Part shown: one piece after another, positions 43,398 through 60,895 of the stretch
Layout: each line of letters starts with the position of its first letter
Numbering within the stretch: the first letter of the stretch is position 1
Origin: Scatophagus argus
Lineage: Eukaryota > Chordata > Actinopteri > Scatophagidae
Direction: 5' to 3'
DNA length: 64,000 bases
Assembly: GCF_020382885.2 (NCBI RefSeq)
Contig: NC_058493.1
Coordinates: 28,216,999 to 28,280,998 of the forward strand
Program-made: the position numbers and the translations under genes
Notes under the pieces: generated by a model
The model's database searches: none
Seen by the model: the letters and a program-made list of their open reading frames with translations, nothing else
Told to the model about the DNA's origin: nothing

Positions 43398-43490
43398 GTA
43401 ATAAACTTTATTTATACAGCACTTTTAGACAGGACTGAAACACTTCAAGCAAATAAAATTTGACAAAATGAAATAAACTATTACAAAGTA
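43398..43490. repeat. LINE 3'-tail-like sequence
   Basis: GTAATAAACTTTATTTATAC followed by AGCACTTTTAGACAGGACTG resembles the ...TTTATTTATATAGCACTTTT... 3' ends common in fish non-LTR elements. No duplication of the target was seen. Confidence 0.4.
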
Positions 43491-44429
43491 AGAAAGAATA
43501 AAATACCCAACAATACAGATAAGAACATCAACCATATTAATAAAGCAGTTTTAAGGCCTTCTTGATGTGTCTGAAAGACATGGATGATGGAATATATATA
43601 TGTGTGGAAAATATAAAATCTAGTTTTAGAAGCTTGGTCTGCTGTAGGCACTAGGAAAAGCAAAAATTTAGTTTAAAACTTTTACAAAATTAGCTAACAT
43701 GATCATCAAAATGTGAAGACGTCTACTGAAGTTAGCATGCTAACCGGCTAGCCCCAGCCCGTCCTGTAATACCACGTTATACCACTAGAGGCAATAGTAC
43801 GATAGTTCCTCTGGTGACATACGGAAATATGCAGATTTCTGTTCAGTTTGTAAGACGATTAATTAGAGAGAAAACTACATATTTGTGACTGTACTTTATA
43901 TCAACTATATTTTGTTTGAAAGATTTCCGTCTTCATTAGAAAGCAGTGACCTTTAACCTGCCAGCACGCACAGCGCCTGGACAACACCTGGATGATCCAC
44001 ACGCTTCCGGTTCCGACTCAGTGACAGAGCAAAGCAGCTGATGAACTGCATTCTCAACCGAACTGTTGCGTTTCTTCTGCTGCTTCTGACTGGAGGCTGT
44101 GACGCTGTCGCCATCAAGTGGATCCTGTCAGTACTGCAGCCTGTCGTGCTTTGGAGAGACTGTGGAGTTTTTATGCTTTTGTTGGGTTTTTTTTTTTTAT
44201 GAGAAATTCTGAATGTTTTGTTTTCCACTTTCTCCACTACAAAACCTAATAACAAGAGTAAACATCTGCCCCAAACAGAACATCAGAGCTGAACGCCTCT
44301 GAGCTTGGATATTAGAAAATACAAAATAAATACTTTTATTGTATTTTCCAGTGTACTAAGACTTTCCTTAGAGTATGCATTAATTATAGGAGGTGGGATC
44401 ACAGGGGAGTGCTAACACTGAACGGATTC

Positions 44430-44989
44430 AATTTACAAGAAACAGTTTATTGTTGTTGGCATTTTAAAAACAGTAAGAACACAATAAACAATAATAAACC
44501 AACCGAACGTCAGAAGAGACAAGAGCCCGAACAATTTCTATTGGCCAACACTGGCCTACAAAAGACACATTGATTTTTTTATTTATCCTTATTTCCTATA
44601 TCAATCATTTAAAATTATACATATTTATAAAGAATATTGATGGATATATCCCTCAGAATTAAGTTTTATAGTATCATTGGGCTCTAGAAAAAAATCCATC
44701 CCAAACACCGCAGTGACCTTTCAAGCTGCTCTGACGGGGTTATGAACAAGGCGCTCGCGGCTGCAGGCGGGTCTGTAGTTACCGTCCGTAAGGCCCATAT
44801 GATCATTTACAACAACATCTGGGGTGATTCACTAAAAACTGGAATTTGAGGAACCAGACAGAATCCTGTGAAAGGGAAACATTCACTGCCATTTAATGTT
44901 GCTGCCACAACAGCACGATTGTACACGTATTTCAAACAGGAAGTCTGTCGGCTGTTAGCAGCTCCTACACTCAGAGTGTGTGCTGCACT
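44430..44989 (-). other. tipin: Predicted tipin 3' UTR
   Basis: TTTATT on the + strand at 44446-44451 gives AATAAA on the - strand, about 540 bp after the stop. Other AT-rich candidates lie further downstream, so the end is uncertain. Confidence 0.4.
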
Positions 44990-47396
44990 TTAGTCTCCGT
45001 CCTCACACCCGTCGCCGGCCTGATGGCTCGGGCTCAGGCCGTTTTCTTCCTGCTTGTCACAGTCGGGTGACTCGGCTGAAGGTTCAGAGTCTTTGTGAGG
45101 AAGCTGGTTGGCTTGTTGTGTGCTGCTGCTGGTTGGCTCCAGGTCTAAATCCTCCTCATCCTCATCTTTAGAGTTGTTGAGGACGCTTGCAGAGCAGACA
45201 GATGTGGGTTCATCTGCAGATGTGGACGAGTCCACAGTCTGGGAGTCTGAACAGCAGGAGGAGTTAAACACAGTGGTGTTAAAGGCTGCACAGACGGTTA
45301 AAGTGGCCTGATGGGGAAGCAATCGATTCTGATTCCTCTTAATGCACTGGATGAGGTTTGCTGGAGTGACTTTTGTTCCTATGTGTCTCAAAAGACTCAA
45401 CTCTGATTGTTCCTCTCACCTGTTTGCTGCTGGCGGGCGAGCTTCCTCTGCAGGGCCTGCAGTCTGTTCAGCTCCATGCGTCGGCGCTGCTCGTCGGTCA
45501 GGGAGGCAGCGGGCGGGGCAGCAGGCGGGGCAGCTGGAGCCGGGGTGGAGTGGAGCGGCCCCGTCAGGTCGTCAAAGGGATCCGGATCCCTGAAGACGTG
45601 CGATTCAGGAGCTGCCTCTTCTTCACCTGAGACAAACGGGTTTTTCACAGAACTGTGGATTCACAGTGTGAACGTCTAACGTGTGTGTGTTTTTATCTCT
45701 TACCATCATTTCCCATAAAATCTTCGTGTGTCAGCGGCATGTCCAGTCGTATCCGTTTGAGACACGTCTGCCGCAGGAGGAATAGGAAAATAATTACAAA
45801 TACTTCATGTAGAAAACAAGTACACATCCCTGACATATCCAGCATGGACGTCTTCAGCTCACCTGCACTTCCTTCTTCTTGCCGAGCTTCTCCACTTTGT
45901 CAATAAAATCTTCAAACTGCAGTTTGGGGTACAACCTGTGGGCCCAGTTCTCCATCTTCTGCATCAGCAGCTGCAGGTCCTCAGCCTGGTTGGACAAAAC
46001 AAACACAAAGTACAGCCAGCATGAAGTGGTCCGGCCGTCCTTTGGCTTTGCTCTTGTGTCTGCTGTCAGCTCACCTCGTGTCCTTTGCCTCTGAAACGCA
46101 CATCATCAAACAGCGTTCGCAGAGCTGGAAGTCCTCTGTCTGAGGTGAGTCTGAAGGAAAACGCATCAAATGCTTACACTGAGACTTTGATATAAATGAT
46201 CAAAACTTAAATCAGCATTAAGTGATTTTTTGGGCCAGTTGGGGTCAAAAAGGGGAAGATAGAAACATATTCTAAACTTTTAAAAGCAGCTTTAGTGAAC
46301 ATGTCAGCAAACTGTTTCCTGTTCACTCCTGAGTAACAAATCTGACTCCACTGAGTCCACCAGCGTCGGTGTGGAGTTTTACCCTGAAAACAGCTGCCTG
46401 CTGCCGGAGAGAAGCTGAACGAGAGCTGCGGTGGCAAACCAAGACAGAAACCAAAGAGCTGAAGGAGACTCCAAACACCGAGAGGAACAGCTGATCAGCT
46501 GATCATTATTGACTCTGAACAAGCGTTTTCTCATCACTCAAACTCATTTGGTTCACGGTTTGCGTGAACAATGTGATCAGGGCAGCTTCAAGGTTACACT
46601 GTGGAAGATGATGAAAGTCACTCCATCATAATCAAGAAGCTCTTTCGTAATTAAAGCAGCTGGAAATTACTGAATCTGTTTTTGTTTTCAGTGCAAACTG
46701 ATTTGCAGCCCCAGTTTTCATATTTCTTTGCAATAAATTAGAGTAATATTTTAAACCCGTAAATCAGCAGGAAACGTTGTGGCAGTTAAATATTTCACAA
46801 TATGTAAGCAGCTGCAAGACTAAAAATATCCACAAAACCTGAAGTGGAGCTTAAATGATGCTGCCTTTGATACACAATAACTCATGCGCTGCTCAGACCT
46901 TTTCCAGCTTTAAAAAGTGAATGCCTTCGTCACGATTTGTGGCATCCTTCCAAATGTTCCACAGTGTGAAAGCACTGACGTCTGAAGTACCTGTGAGAGT
47001 CCAGCTTGGGTTGTGGCCTCTTCACTCCTTTCCTTTTAGCAGCGGGAACGTCCGCCAGCTTGGACACGTCGCCGTCTTGCTCCCCTGCATCAACCACATG
47101 ACAACAAGGCAGCTGGTGAACGTCACTTTGTAGAGAGAAGGCGGTCGAGCGGCAGGTAAAGACCATCAGTCCGAGGGTGTCAGTTGGCTCATTGTTTCAG
47201 TTTCCACTTCTAAACAGTCAAATATTCTTTATCTGTGGGATTTTGACAGGAGCGTCTCACCATTTCCAAAAGGGTCTCCCTCATCGTGTCCGTCCTGGCC
47301 CGGAGACAGAGGCGGCGGGAGAGGGGGGAAAGCTTCGTCCTCCACAGCATCGTAGTCTGAAATGTTATCCAGGCCATTTTCCAGCGGGTCAAACAT
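44990..47396 (-). CDS. tipin: tipin, TIMELESS-interacting protein
   Basis: Coding exons on the - strand: 47396-47261, 47084-46991, 46150-46075, 45985-45863, 45767-45704, 45626-45420 and 45246-44990. They give 957 bp, 318 aa (human 301). The N-terminus [20 protein letters not shown] matches human TIPIN (MLEPQENG..DYEHVEDE). The Swi3-type core follows: [60 protein letters not shown] and [11 protein letters not shown]. Exon 45626-45420 carries [20 protein letters not shown], the helix used by human TIPIN to bind RPA32. The acidic Ser-rich C-terminus is family-like. Role: with TIMELESS, AND-1 and CLASPIN it forms the nuclear fork-protection complex and supports ATR-CHK1 signalling. An in-frame upstream reading (MKVV..) is intronic, so the start is MFDP. 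Confidence 0.95.
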
Positions 47397-48800
47397 GTCG
47401 CCTGGCTGCTGGATGAAAGGTACAACCTTCACACTGATTTGACTGCTATTAGGCTGATTTCAGAACAAGCAGTTGTGTTTTTTCTAGGATGAGATCATTT
47501 ACTGCATTATAGTTATGAAATGATTTATTTTGGTTTAAAACTCAGTGACACTGCATGTCTCATTTATACCAAACTCTAATTCCAAATCAAAGGAGCTCTG
47601 AATGAAAGAAAGTCAGTGAAGAAAACAAACTGCCTCCCTGATATGATGTGGGTGGAAGCACCGGCCCCATGCTGGGCCGATCACGCTCATTTTATCCATG
47701 CTGAATATCAATATTTGTCACGGGATATGATTTGATAATGCTGACACTTTGTAGAGTGTTGAGTTAAACTTTGGAATTTAGTTTTAGTGATAGTTAGTTA
47801 GTTAATGTGTCCTGAGGACTTCCAGGGAAAAAGTCCAAAACTTCTCATCATTATTGACAGAAACTGTTAATCAATCTCTATCCTATCAATTTTATGGCCC
47901 AGCTCTTATTATTCAGACCTCTAAGTCCAGTACATTTCAGGGAGAAATACTGCACTTATTACTCCACTGGAACATCTGCACTTACCACTTACTTTACAGA
48001 TTAATATTTTGCAGAAAAACATTCGACTGTGTTATATGGTGAATCTTTGTATTGTTATCAGGATTCTTAACTTTGACTGTTCAACTGTGTGTGAAGTCTT
48101 TAACAAAAACTTAAGCTCAGCTAACGAAAATGATCCTTATATGTTAAGTTGTTAAGTATTTTTACAGTTGTGTTGTTACTGTTATCGGTACTGCAAAGTT
48201 GTTGTTATCTGTATTCTTATTCCACAACTTATCATATAATATATAATATGTAGCAGTATTACATATTTCAGATGCTTACTGTTAAAGTTGCTATGAAAGT
48301 GTTGCCACGAGTATTGTTTTCCACTCTTTTTATATTAAGTCAGAATATCGGCACTTATCCCCGTTAGTTCATAGTTCTTAGGTATCGGTATGAAAGGCAG
48401 ATATCGATCCAGCAGCGCTTCACCCTCAGAAAGGCGGTAAACTCAATGGTGGCCAAAACACAAAGTATAAAGACAGTCAGTCCTCTGCAGTCTGTCATCA
48501 CAGGGAGAAACCAGCAGGGCAGCCCGAGTGAACACGACACTCTCTGTCTCTGTCTCTGTCTGTCTCAATCTAACGCTAACTCTGTGTAACATTTGTAGCT
48601 GTAGAACAAAGTCAACTCCGCGCTGCTAAGCTAACTGCGAGCTACTCGGATACTGACTTGGCTAACATGCAAGCTAGCTGCTGTCAGCCAAACGCTGAAA
48701 CATATCGAGTCTGTTTACACTACAAGTCACCATCAACAACAGCAACAGCTTAGAAAACAGGACACTGTGGTTCACACAAAATGCAACCTTATCTTCTTAC

Positions 48801-48865
48801 ATGTGAGGAGGCGTCCACCGGGGAAACAACAAGCACTGCAAAGCTAGCGACGTCTACATCCGGTA
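48801..48865 (-). other. tipin: Predicted non-coding first exon of tipin
   Basis: On the - strand a CCTCACAT|GTAAGA donor ends an exon at 48801. It pairs in principle with the acceptor at TTTCATCCAG just before 47415, 19 bp upstream of the ATG. The 5' limit is approximate. Confidence 0.5.
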
Positions 48866-48876
48866 CGAAGCTCCGG

Positions 48877-48931
48877 TTTTCAAAATAAAGTCCAACCGAA
48901 ATTACTCCAATCAAATACCATTTTAACCAAT
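48877..48931 (-). promoter_or_regulatory. tipin: Candidate tipin promoter elements (CHR-like, two CCAAT)
   Basis: TTCAAA at 48879-48884 reads TTTGAA on the gene's strand (CHR-like). CCAAT occurs on the opposite strand at 48907-48911 and 48927-48931. Placement just upstream of the predicted first exon is suggestive, but single short motifs are weak evidence. Confidence 0.3.
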
Positions 48932-50127
48932 GACTGTGTGGAAGTACGTGTATAAGACAAATCCAAATTAACCAAATACAGCAAAGATAAATATAACGCG
49001 ACAGAAGAATTTGTAAACAAAAGTGGATCAGAATGACACGTTGGCATTAATATGGAAGTTTAAATATATGTCTTTTGAGGTGACATGTAAAACTGTCAAA
49101 TGATCCCCATGATTTGTTATTGATTACTGAAATGCTTGACGTACGACATATGGAGGTGCGACTGTTTTAAATGTCCCGTAACGTCCCTGCAGTGATGTTC
49201 CATGGTGTTAATGCTGATAGAGTTGATGTTAATGTTAGAGTCAGGTCAGTTGGAGCTGAGAGCCAGGAGTTTTGTGGTTTCCTGCGGTCTGTGAATGTTT
49301 GTGTGGATGAATGTGAGAGCGAGAGGGCGGAAAAGAGGAAAATGGAAGCAGAGTCAGACTGTTGTTGTTTCTGGGACCCTGATTTGTTGTATGGCGTGCT
49401 TATGGCCGACAGTAACCGAATTGTTCTTCAGTAACAACCCCTCGTCGTTCTTACAGTACGTTCTCGTGCTACAGTCAGTGATAACCTCATAATAAGTGGC
49501 TGACAGTATAATTCGTGCACAAGTTAAACAACAGTAAAACACAACTCATGTTAAAACCCCCTGCAACACACCATCTGTGTTTGTGTTGTTTACGGGGGCT
49601 CTTTGCAAACAGGCGTTCACAGGAAGTGGTGTTCCTCTGAACTGTGTTCGACTTGCCGCAGCTCCTCTGAACTTTTCGGCAGGGTCGATATGAAAAAATA
49701 ATCAGCACCAGTTAAGTCCTAAAATATATTTAATTGAAGTGTAAGATCCACAGAGAGTACAACACTTTATCTCCATCACTCTTTTTTCTTAATTTCACAA
49801 ACTCGTTGACAGTAAATCTCGTCCTCTCTGTGGTCAGCCTGAGTAGCCTGTAAAACTGAACTACTTCAAAAACCACACAAGACCAGTTTGTTGAAAAATA
49901 AAAAAGTAATATACCAAGCTTGAATTCATTCTTCCAGAGTTGTGACTCATTTTGACTCAACAGTGACAACCTGAAAAAGTGATCATGCAAAACAGAACAG
50001 CAGGACAGTTTAATCAACAAGATGCTCAGGACAGGATCAAGTTTGACAGCTTTGAAGCCACTCTCAGATTCATTTCTTCAGCTGTGGACTGCTGCCAGGA
50101 TGTGACTGTCTGTGTGTGTGTGTGTCT
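48932..50127. other. Intergenic region between tipin and lctl
   Basis: About 1.2 kb with no repeat or gene I recognise. An 87-codon + strand ORF at 49171-49434 has no splice support or recognisable domain. The last several hundred bases probably include the lctl 3' UTR. Confidence 0.5.
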
Positions 50128-55013
<4,886 letters not shown>

Positions 55014-55779
55014 CGTGGTCTTTGGTGAGGAGCTCACTGTCTTCAGTTACACCTACAGGACAGCAGTTACCCAGTTTGATCACTGATTTCACAGATATCA
55101 CGGCATCAGGTGTTAAAATACGAAGGCATCCTACATGGCTCCGTCTCCTGTTGGTCTGCCCTGAACAGGACAGGGAGGACAGATCACAGAATGTAGAAAC
55201 AAAAACTCACACAGAGGCGTCAGGCGTCCACCAGTTTCGAGTAAAACCATCCTAACTCAAATCTCTGGACCATTTGTTAAATATCCAGTGAAAAACCAGC
55301 CAGTCAGTATCAGAAAAATCTGGCTTCATTTCAGCCAGCTGTAGGACACGCTGACACAAAATGCTATCACAGACAGGAAGTAAGCCAGCTTGTCCAGCAC
55401 AGTCAGGATGAGCGACATTTGTGTTTCCTCAGCGACGCACAAGATGATCAAGATTAAAAATTTAAAGTGTGTTAAAGTTGCGTGAGAGCTGCTAAAGTCT
55501 GTGTGGCTTCCCTTCCTACATGTGTGCCTTTGCTCAGAGTCTGTCTCAGCCACAGCCGCCTCACTCAGAACCACATATAGATGACTGACCTGCTGCACGT
55601 CCCGCATTTGTCTCCGCTGGAAACTGCTCCAAAATGCAAGAAACGTCCCCAAGCTTCTGCACCGAGTTAATGCTCCCCAGTGTCACCGGCAGGTTCAGCG
55701 CCAGTGTGCCAAAAACAAAACAGAGTGAAGCATCCAGGACATTTTCTGCTATTCATCAGCTCACACACAGCAGCAATCG

Positions 55780-55840
<61 letters not shown>
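55780..55840. repeat. (CA)n microsatellite
   Basis: About 30 CA units with one CAAACA interruption. Confidence 0.97.
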
Positions 55841-55842
<2 letters not shown>

Positions 55843-56179
55843 AATGCCTCTATTTGAAGTCAGTGAAGTGTGAGGGTAAATTTGCTGGGGCAAACAGATC
55901 TTTTGGAAAAAGATGGAGTCTGTTTGTCACTGTAAGCAAAGTTAATGTTAGTGAATCTGACAGAAAATACTGTCACTGAAGGTGCTCCCGTGTGTGTAGT
56001 AAACCGTAAAAGATGATTAGGAATCAAACAGTGAATAATTTTCAAAGCAAACTTATTCTCTCCCTTGACATTCTGTTCGTGGCAGCCTTCACACGATAAC
56101 AGAAACATCTGGATAAGTTATGAAGTTTAAAATGTGCAACTACACTTTCTATGAAGATCATATCTATAGTACGGAATGG

Positions 56180-56395
56180 GGACATTCATGGAGTATTATA
56201 ATGCATTCGTAATGCTTTATGACTACACTCTTAAGCACACATAATACTTTCTAACGCACTATGTCAACACTCGTAAAACATTATAGATGTAACTTATGTC
56301 TAAGTCTTATGTCTTACGGTAGCTTTTGAATGGTTATAAACTAGAGATTGATTGATGGGGCTTATAATGGATTATGACTACCTCTGCTCACCTGT
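56180..56395. repeat. AT-rich dispersed element, copy 2 (inverted)
   Basis: TAAAACATTATAGATGTAAC and TTGATGGGGCTTATAATGGA are the reverse complement of the landmarks in copy 1 at 54405-54625. Confidence 0.5.
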
Positions 56396-57343
56396 ACACA
56401 CCTGAACAATCAGCTGCAGTGCGCCCAACATTTCCACAACGTTCCCGGTCTTTTGTTCCTTCTGTGCCGACTGATGAATTCAACACATTAAACATATTAT
56501 ACTGTTTTAAACAGAGTACACGTCAAAAGTTTGTTTTATGTGCTTCTGACTTCACTGGAGTTTTTACATAGCAACAATAACATTGCAAACGGTATGGGAT
56601 TATGACGATTAATCGATTAGTTGATTGAAAAGAAAACCAGTTGACAACTATTTTGCTAATCAAATCGCTTCGGTCACTTTTCAAGCTAAAAGGCCAAACA
56701 TTTGCTGGTTCCAGCTTCTTAAATGTCAGGATTTGCTGTTTCTCTTTGTCCTCTCCGACAATAACTGAAAAGTCTTCGGGTTTCAGACTGTTGGTTGGAC
56801 AAAAGCAGCAGCGCGAGGACGTCACAGTTTTTTGAGATTTTACAGACCAACTTGTCCTCTCGTGTTAGGTGTGAGTGAGGGGCTGCCCTGACAGCAGCCC
56901 CCCTCGGGTCGCGGCCTCCTCGGTGAATACGGTGAGCTGGCCCTGCACAAAGTTTGAATACAGCCATTATCATAAGCTGCATTGTTTACAGAGCATTGTT
57001 GTAAACATGCTGACTTGCTCAAAGTCAAAACTGTTGGCACTGCACTCTCACATTTACATGTCAGTGTGTGGTTTGTGTGTGTGTGTGCGCACAGAAACTC
57101 TGCTTGTTGTGTGTGCACACGTCTGTTTCACCTGCATGTGTGTGTTTGTATGTTTTTTGTGCTCTGCGTGCGGCTGCAGTGTTTCCAGCTGATTATGATG
57201 ATGGTGTGTGTGTGTGTGTGTGTGTGGACAGAGGACATGAGCGTTGTTGTGTGTTTAGCATATCAATGGCGTCCAGGGCCCCGACGACTGTTGCAGAAGC
57301 ACTCTGAGCTTTCCAGCAGCTGTCGGCTCAACTCGACTTGCTG

Positions 57344-57350
57344 TATTTAA
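57344..57350 (+). promoter_or_regulatory. crybgx: TATA-like box of the crystallin gene
   Basis: TATTTAA lies 31 bp upstream of the ATG. If used, it would give a very short 5' UTR, which is common among lens crystallin genes. Confidence 0.45.
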
Positions 57351-57380
57351 GGGGCTTTCTTGTTGCCTCGCAGAGCTGAC

Positions 57381-60115
57381 ATGAACATCTTTACTAAGGT
57401 CCCAGGATTAGCCCAACAAACCAGGTATGTTGACCCACAGAGTCAGACCCCCCAGCGGTCAGATGGGCGGGCACCTCCAACACCAGTTTCCCCAAATCAC
57501 CTGAAGAGTGATAGGAGACATGCACACACAGTGAATACTTCAGGTTTAAACTGCAGAGACTGAAGCATGACAGTCTGGAACAGAAATGAAAAATGTTTGT
57601 GGATATTTTCAGTCTGCTCAGGTCTTCAGTTTCACCTCGGCACACTGACTGTGGCCTCTCTGCGATTGTTTGAATCGTTAGGTTGTGTGTTTTAATCATT
57701 CATTAAAATTGCTTCTGTATCTGCAGCAAGCTGGGGTCTGTGCTCCAACGCGCCTTCTACGGGTCCGGTGGGAGGGTGAGTCCAGCCGCCATGGAGTTAC
57801 TCTGTCATAGCAGCATGTGGTTTTGTATCAGCTTCTCAACTGGGAGGATTTGATGACACTTTATGGAAGAAACTAAAGCTAACTTTCCTGTGAGGACGTA
57901 GAAGAACAGATTAGAGACATATGAATGCAGTTTGTGTGAGACAGCTTGTCCTCTTCGTGTAAAGCTACGCAGAGTGAGAAACGTCCAATTGTTCATCTTC
58001 GGCCTCTGACATCTGGTATCTGGTGCGTACACGAGTGCAGAGTGTAGGATGGAAAACCTTTAAAGGCTCAGTTCACCCAAATCATATAGTAAACATGTCT
58101 TCCCACAGTCTTTGGGCGACGTGATCTCAGTCTCTCCTGCGACGCCCAGAAAACAGCAAAATGATTCAACGAGACAAAAATATGACAGAGATTTAAGTTT
58201 AAGAGTTTTACACATCCTGACATCACGATTTTTGTCATTTTTATATCATTATTATTTCCCCTCCCTGTCAAAAATGACAGAATTATCCACCAAAAATGTC
58301 CTGTATTTGCTGGTATCAGATTGTTGGAAGAAAAGAGCAGAAACCTTACAGACTGGAACACGCAGACAGTAAAAGTTAAACTCATATAGAAAATAAAGTT
58401 AACGTTGATGAAGTGCTGATGGAGTCACAGCAGGTTCTTTGTCCTTTGCTCCTGTCGTGTCTCCGCCCTCAGGTGACCCTTTTCGAGCAGCGGAACTTCG
58501 CCGGCCGACGGCTGGACCTGAGTTCTGACTGCAGCAGGCTCAACGACAGGAGCTTCCCGGAGAGATGTAACTCTGTGCAGGTGGAGGGCGGAGCGTAAGT
58601 CCACACCAACACCTGAGGCAGACTGCAGGGTGCTGCAGCAAGCAATGAGACAAACAGGAAAGATCGTTCAAAGAACTGAACTGCAGACACGTGAAAGCCA
58701 GTTGATCTTGTTAGAGACGTAAAACCGAAAAGGAAAAGCTGAGATTTCCATAATGACTCATTTGGTCAAAGTCACAACTGAATAAAATCCAGCGTGTAGT
58801 TTGGTAGCTCACAGGTGAAACATCAACACGTCAGAGTTAAAAGGTGAAAAGGTAAAAAAATGTCTTACAAAATGACACTTACTGTATGAAAAGGTACACA
58901 CACATTAAATCAGAGTTTTTGAAGTTCATGAAGTTTGGACCTGATCATAATAAAATCAGTGACCGAAATGCTGCATGTCCTGGGTTGGCCGTTACATTTT
59001 TGACACTTAAAACTGTTTAGTTGTTGTGGAAATTCAAGTTTAAACCACTGCCACCCTGCAGACATCATGGAAATGAGTTCCTCAAAGACAGACAGAGCAA
59101 AACCTCCATAACCAAATCTGTGCTCACTGGGAATCTGACTTTTATATCTGCAGGGTCTGTAAATTAATTTCAACTTTTCCCTGCTGCTTTATGCATCAGG
59201 CTTTAAACTCCTCGCTTCTCTTCTTCTTCTTCTTCTTCTCTCTCTTTAAGATGGGTTGGTTACGAGCATGAGAACTTCCGGGGCCGTCAGTACCTGTGGG
59301 ACATGTCCGAGCGGGGAGAGTACAACTGCTACGACAAGTGGTGCGCTCAGGGGGACCACGTGTCCTCCGTCCGAGCTGTCAAACAGGTGAGACGTTATGT
59401 CCGTCAAACTCTGGTTCGTAACTCGTCACGAGCATCCATAGGACACCTGGACTTATAAAACTCATTACAAATGATCTCACATTCATAATTAAAAAGAGGA
59501 TTTGGGTTTGGGTGTGGAGCTCTTCAGTACCTGATGGAGGGTCGGGGGTCCTCCAGCCTGCACTCACAAGCAGTTTTTCTCTGGATTTCTGTCATCCCCA
59601 GGACAACAACCCCGCCAGAGCTCAGCTGTTCGAGCGAGCCGGCTTCTCTGGAAAGAAGATGGAGATCCAGGACGACATTCCCAACCTGATGAGCCGTTAC
59701 AGCCTCAACAGAGTGGCGTCCATCCGCGTGCTGGGAGGAGCGTAAGTGTCGCTTCCCTCCAGATCCCTGGTTCCAGTACAGCATCAGTCAGGTGTAGGGA
59801 CTCTGATGTCCCTAAATGCAGCACACGTGCAGTCTTAGTGTGTCTACCATCTGAGGACTTCAAGGACGTCCAAACACACGTTAAAACTTCTTTTACTTGT
59901 GTCAGTATTTGTCCAGTGTGCTACTGGTAGCTTTAGTAGAGGATCTGAGTATGTCCTCCTCCCTCTGTGTGTGTGTGTGTAGGTGGGTGGTGTATCAGGA
60001 GCCGAACTACAGAGGACCTCATTACATCCTGGAGAAGCGAGATTACAACAACTTCTCTGACTGGGGCAGCCAGAACAACACGGTGGGCTCCATGCGTCGA
60101 GTCCGCTTCAGCTGA
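57381..60115 (+). CDS. crybgx: Beta/gamma-crystallin (crybgx-like)
   Basis: Six exons: 57381-57424, 57727-57775, 58473-58594, 59251-59386, 59602-59741 and 59983-60115 (624 bp, 207 aa). Exons 1-2 encode a 31-residue N-terminal arm (MNIFTKVPGLAQQTSKLGSV). Exons 3-6 encode one Greek-key motif each: VTLFEQRNFAGRRLDL, WVGYEHENFRGRQYLW, AQLFERAGFSGKKMEI and WVVYQEPNYRGPHYIL. One motif per exon is the beta-crystallin arrangement; gamma-crystallins pack two per exon. Role: soluble structural refractive protein of the lens. The symbol is from memory of a fish protein called crystallin beta gamma X and is less certain (about 0.55) than the family. It lies head to head with lctl and tail to tail with ccnb2. 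The start is the only ATG between the TATA-like box and the first donor that gives an open frame. Confidence 0.92.
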
Positions 60116-60238
60116 ACTCCACCGCTGATCCAGTCCAGTCAGCAGGACCCCCACCCACCATCACACACATGAAAGCTGTCAGCTTTACACACACCCCTAT
60201 TTTAGTAATAAACTGTTTTAAAAAAAAAAAAAAAAAAA
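60116..60238 (+). other. crybgx: Crystallin 3' UTR, AATAAA and genomic oligo-A
   Basis: AATAAA at 60207-60212 is about 90 bp after the stop. A run of 18 A follows immediately at about 60220-60237 in the genome. The gene has introns, so it is not a retrocopy. The A-run will cause internal priming in oligo-dT libraries. Confidence 0.75.
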
Positions 60239-60895
60239 TCTTTGTTACTTGCTTTTCATTTTGTTTTTGGTCAGTTAAAGGTTCATTAAATAAATATTAA
60301 CTACAGAAAAGGTGGATTTAGGGATCGCTGTTGGAACCAATTAGACATGAGAATGACTGACTCAATGAGACTGCAAACAAGCCAACTGAAACATTTTATT
60401 TAGCTTCATGAACAAAGTAGACAGCCGTGAGAAGGCAAAGATCCACGCATGATTGCATGTTTACCACATGTACACAGTATGTGGTGCATTAAAATGCAGG
60501 ACAGGACAGGAGGTACAAACTAAAGCACAGCTAACATTTAATCAAATCAAGAAAAATCTAACTAAAAATAAGGCACTTGCTTCACCCATAAGAGTGACTG
60601 GAGCTCAAGCTTTAAACAAAAAAATAAAACACTTCAGCTTCATGAAGTTGATGACCAACAACCCGATTGGAAGCCGTGCAACATCTCAGCTCAGGTTTTA
60701 CAGTGCAATTCAAGGAAAATCCAGCATAAAGATTTGAGCCAAACATCAGATAAGAAATAAATCTGAACAAACCACAAAGTCTGGATCAAAAAAAAATTAT
60801 AAAAATGTTTTATTAAAAACTAGTGAAGTTTCTCCACAGTGATCAATCTAAAATAAAGTGCAAGTGAAAAGTCCTCTAAAATACAGAAGTCCGCC
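60239..60895 (-). other. Region between crystallin and ccnb2, probable ccnb2 3' UTR
   Basis: On the - strand AATAAA candidates occur at about 60808-60813 (close to the ccnb2 stop) and about 60395-60400. No coding sequence is seen. Confidence 0.45.

Larger units (their letters stand above)
37412..44429. other. Intergenic region between ciart and tipin
   Basis: About 7 kb without a recognised gene. It holds the MITE-like element at 37805, microsatellites at 39.1, 39.9 and 40.0 kb, a LINE fragment at 40.2-40.8 kb and a LINE-tail-like sequence at 43.4 kb. The stretches 38231-39120, 40800-42700 and 43500-44430 show nothing I can name; ORFs there are short and pattern-free. Confidence 0.6.
55014..57380. 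other. Shared upstream region of lctl and the crystallin gene
   Basis: The two genes diverge from this 2.4 kb. It contains (CA)n at 55780-55840, the AT-rich repeat copy at 56180-56395 and an ATTAATCG-type repeat at 56590-56800. No other gene was recognised. Confidence 0.6.

Noticed and set aside
49171-49434. 87-codon + strand ORF upstream of tipin
   Set aside because: No recognisable family, no clear splice sites or poly(A) signal, and composition like the surrounding intergenic DNA.
60116-60238. Processed pseudogene because of the oligo-A run after the crystallin
   Set aside because: The gene has five introns with intact splice sites and a TATA-like box, so the A-run is chance or local expansion.
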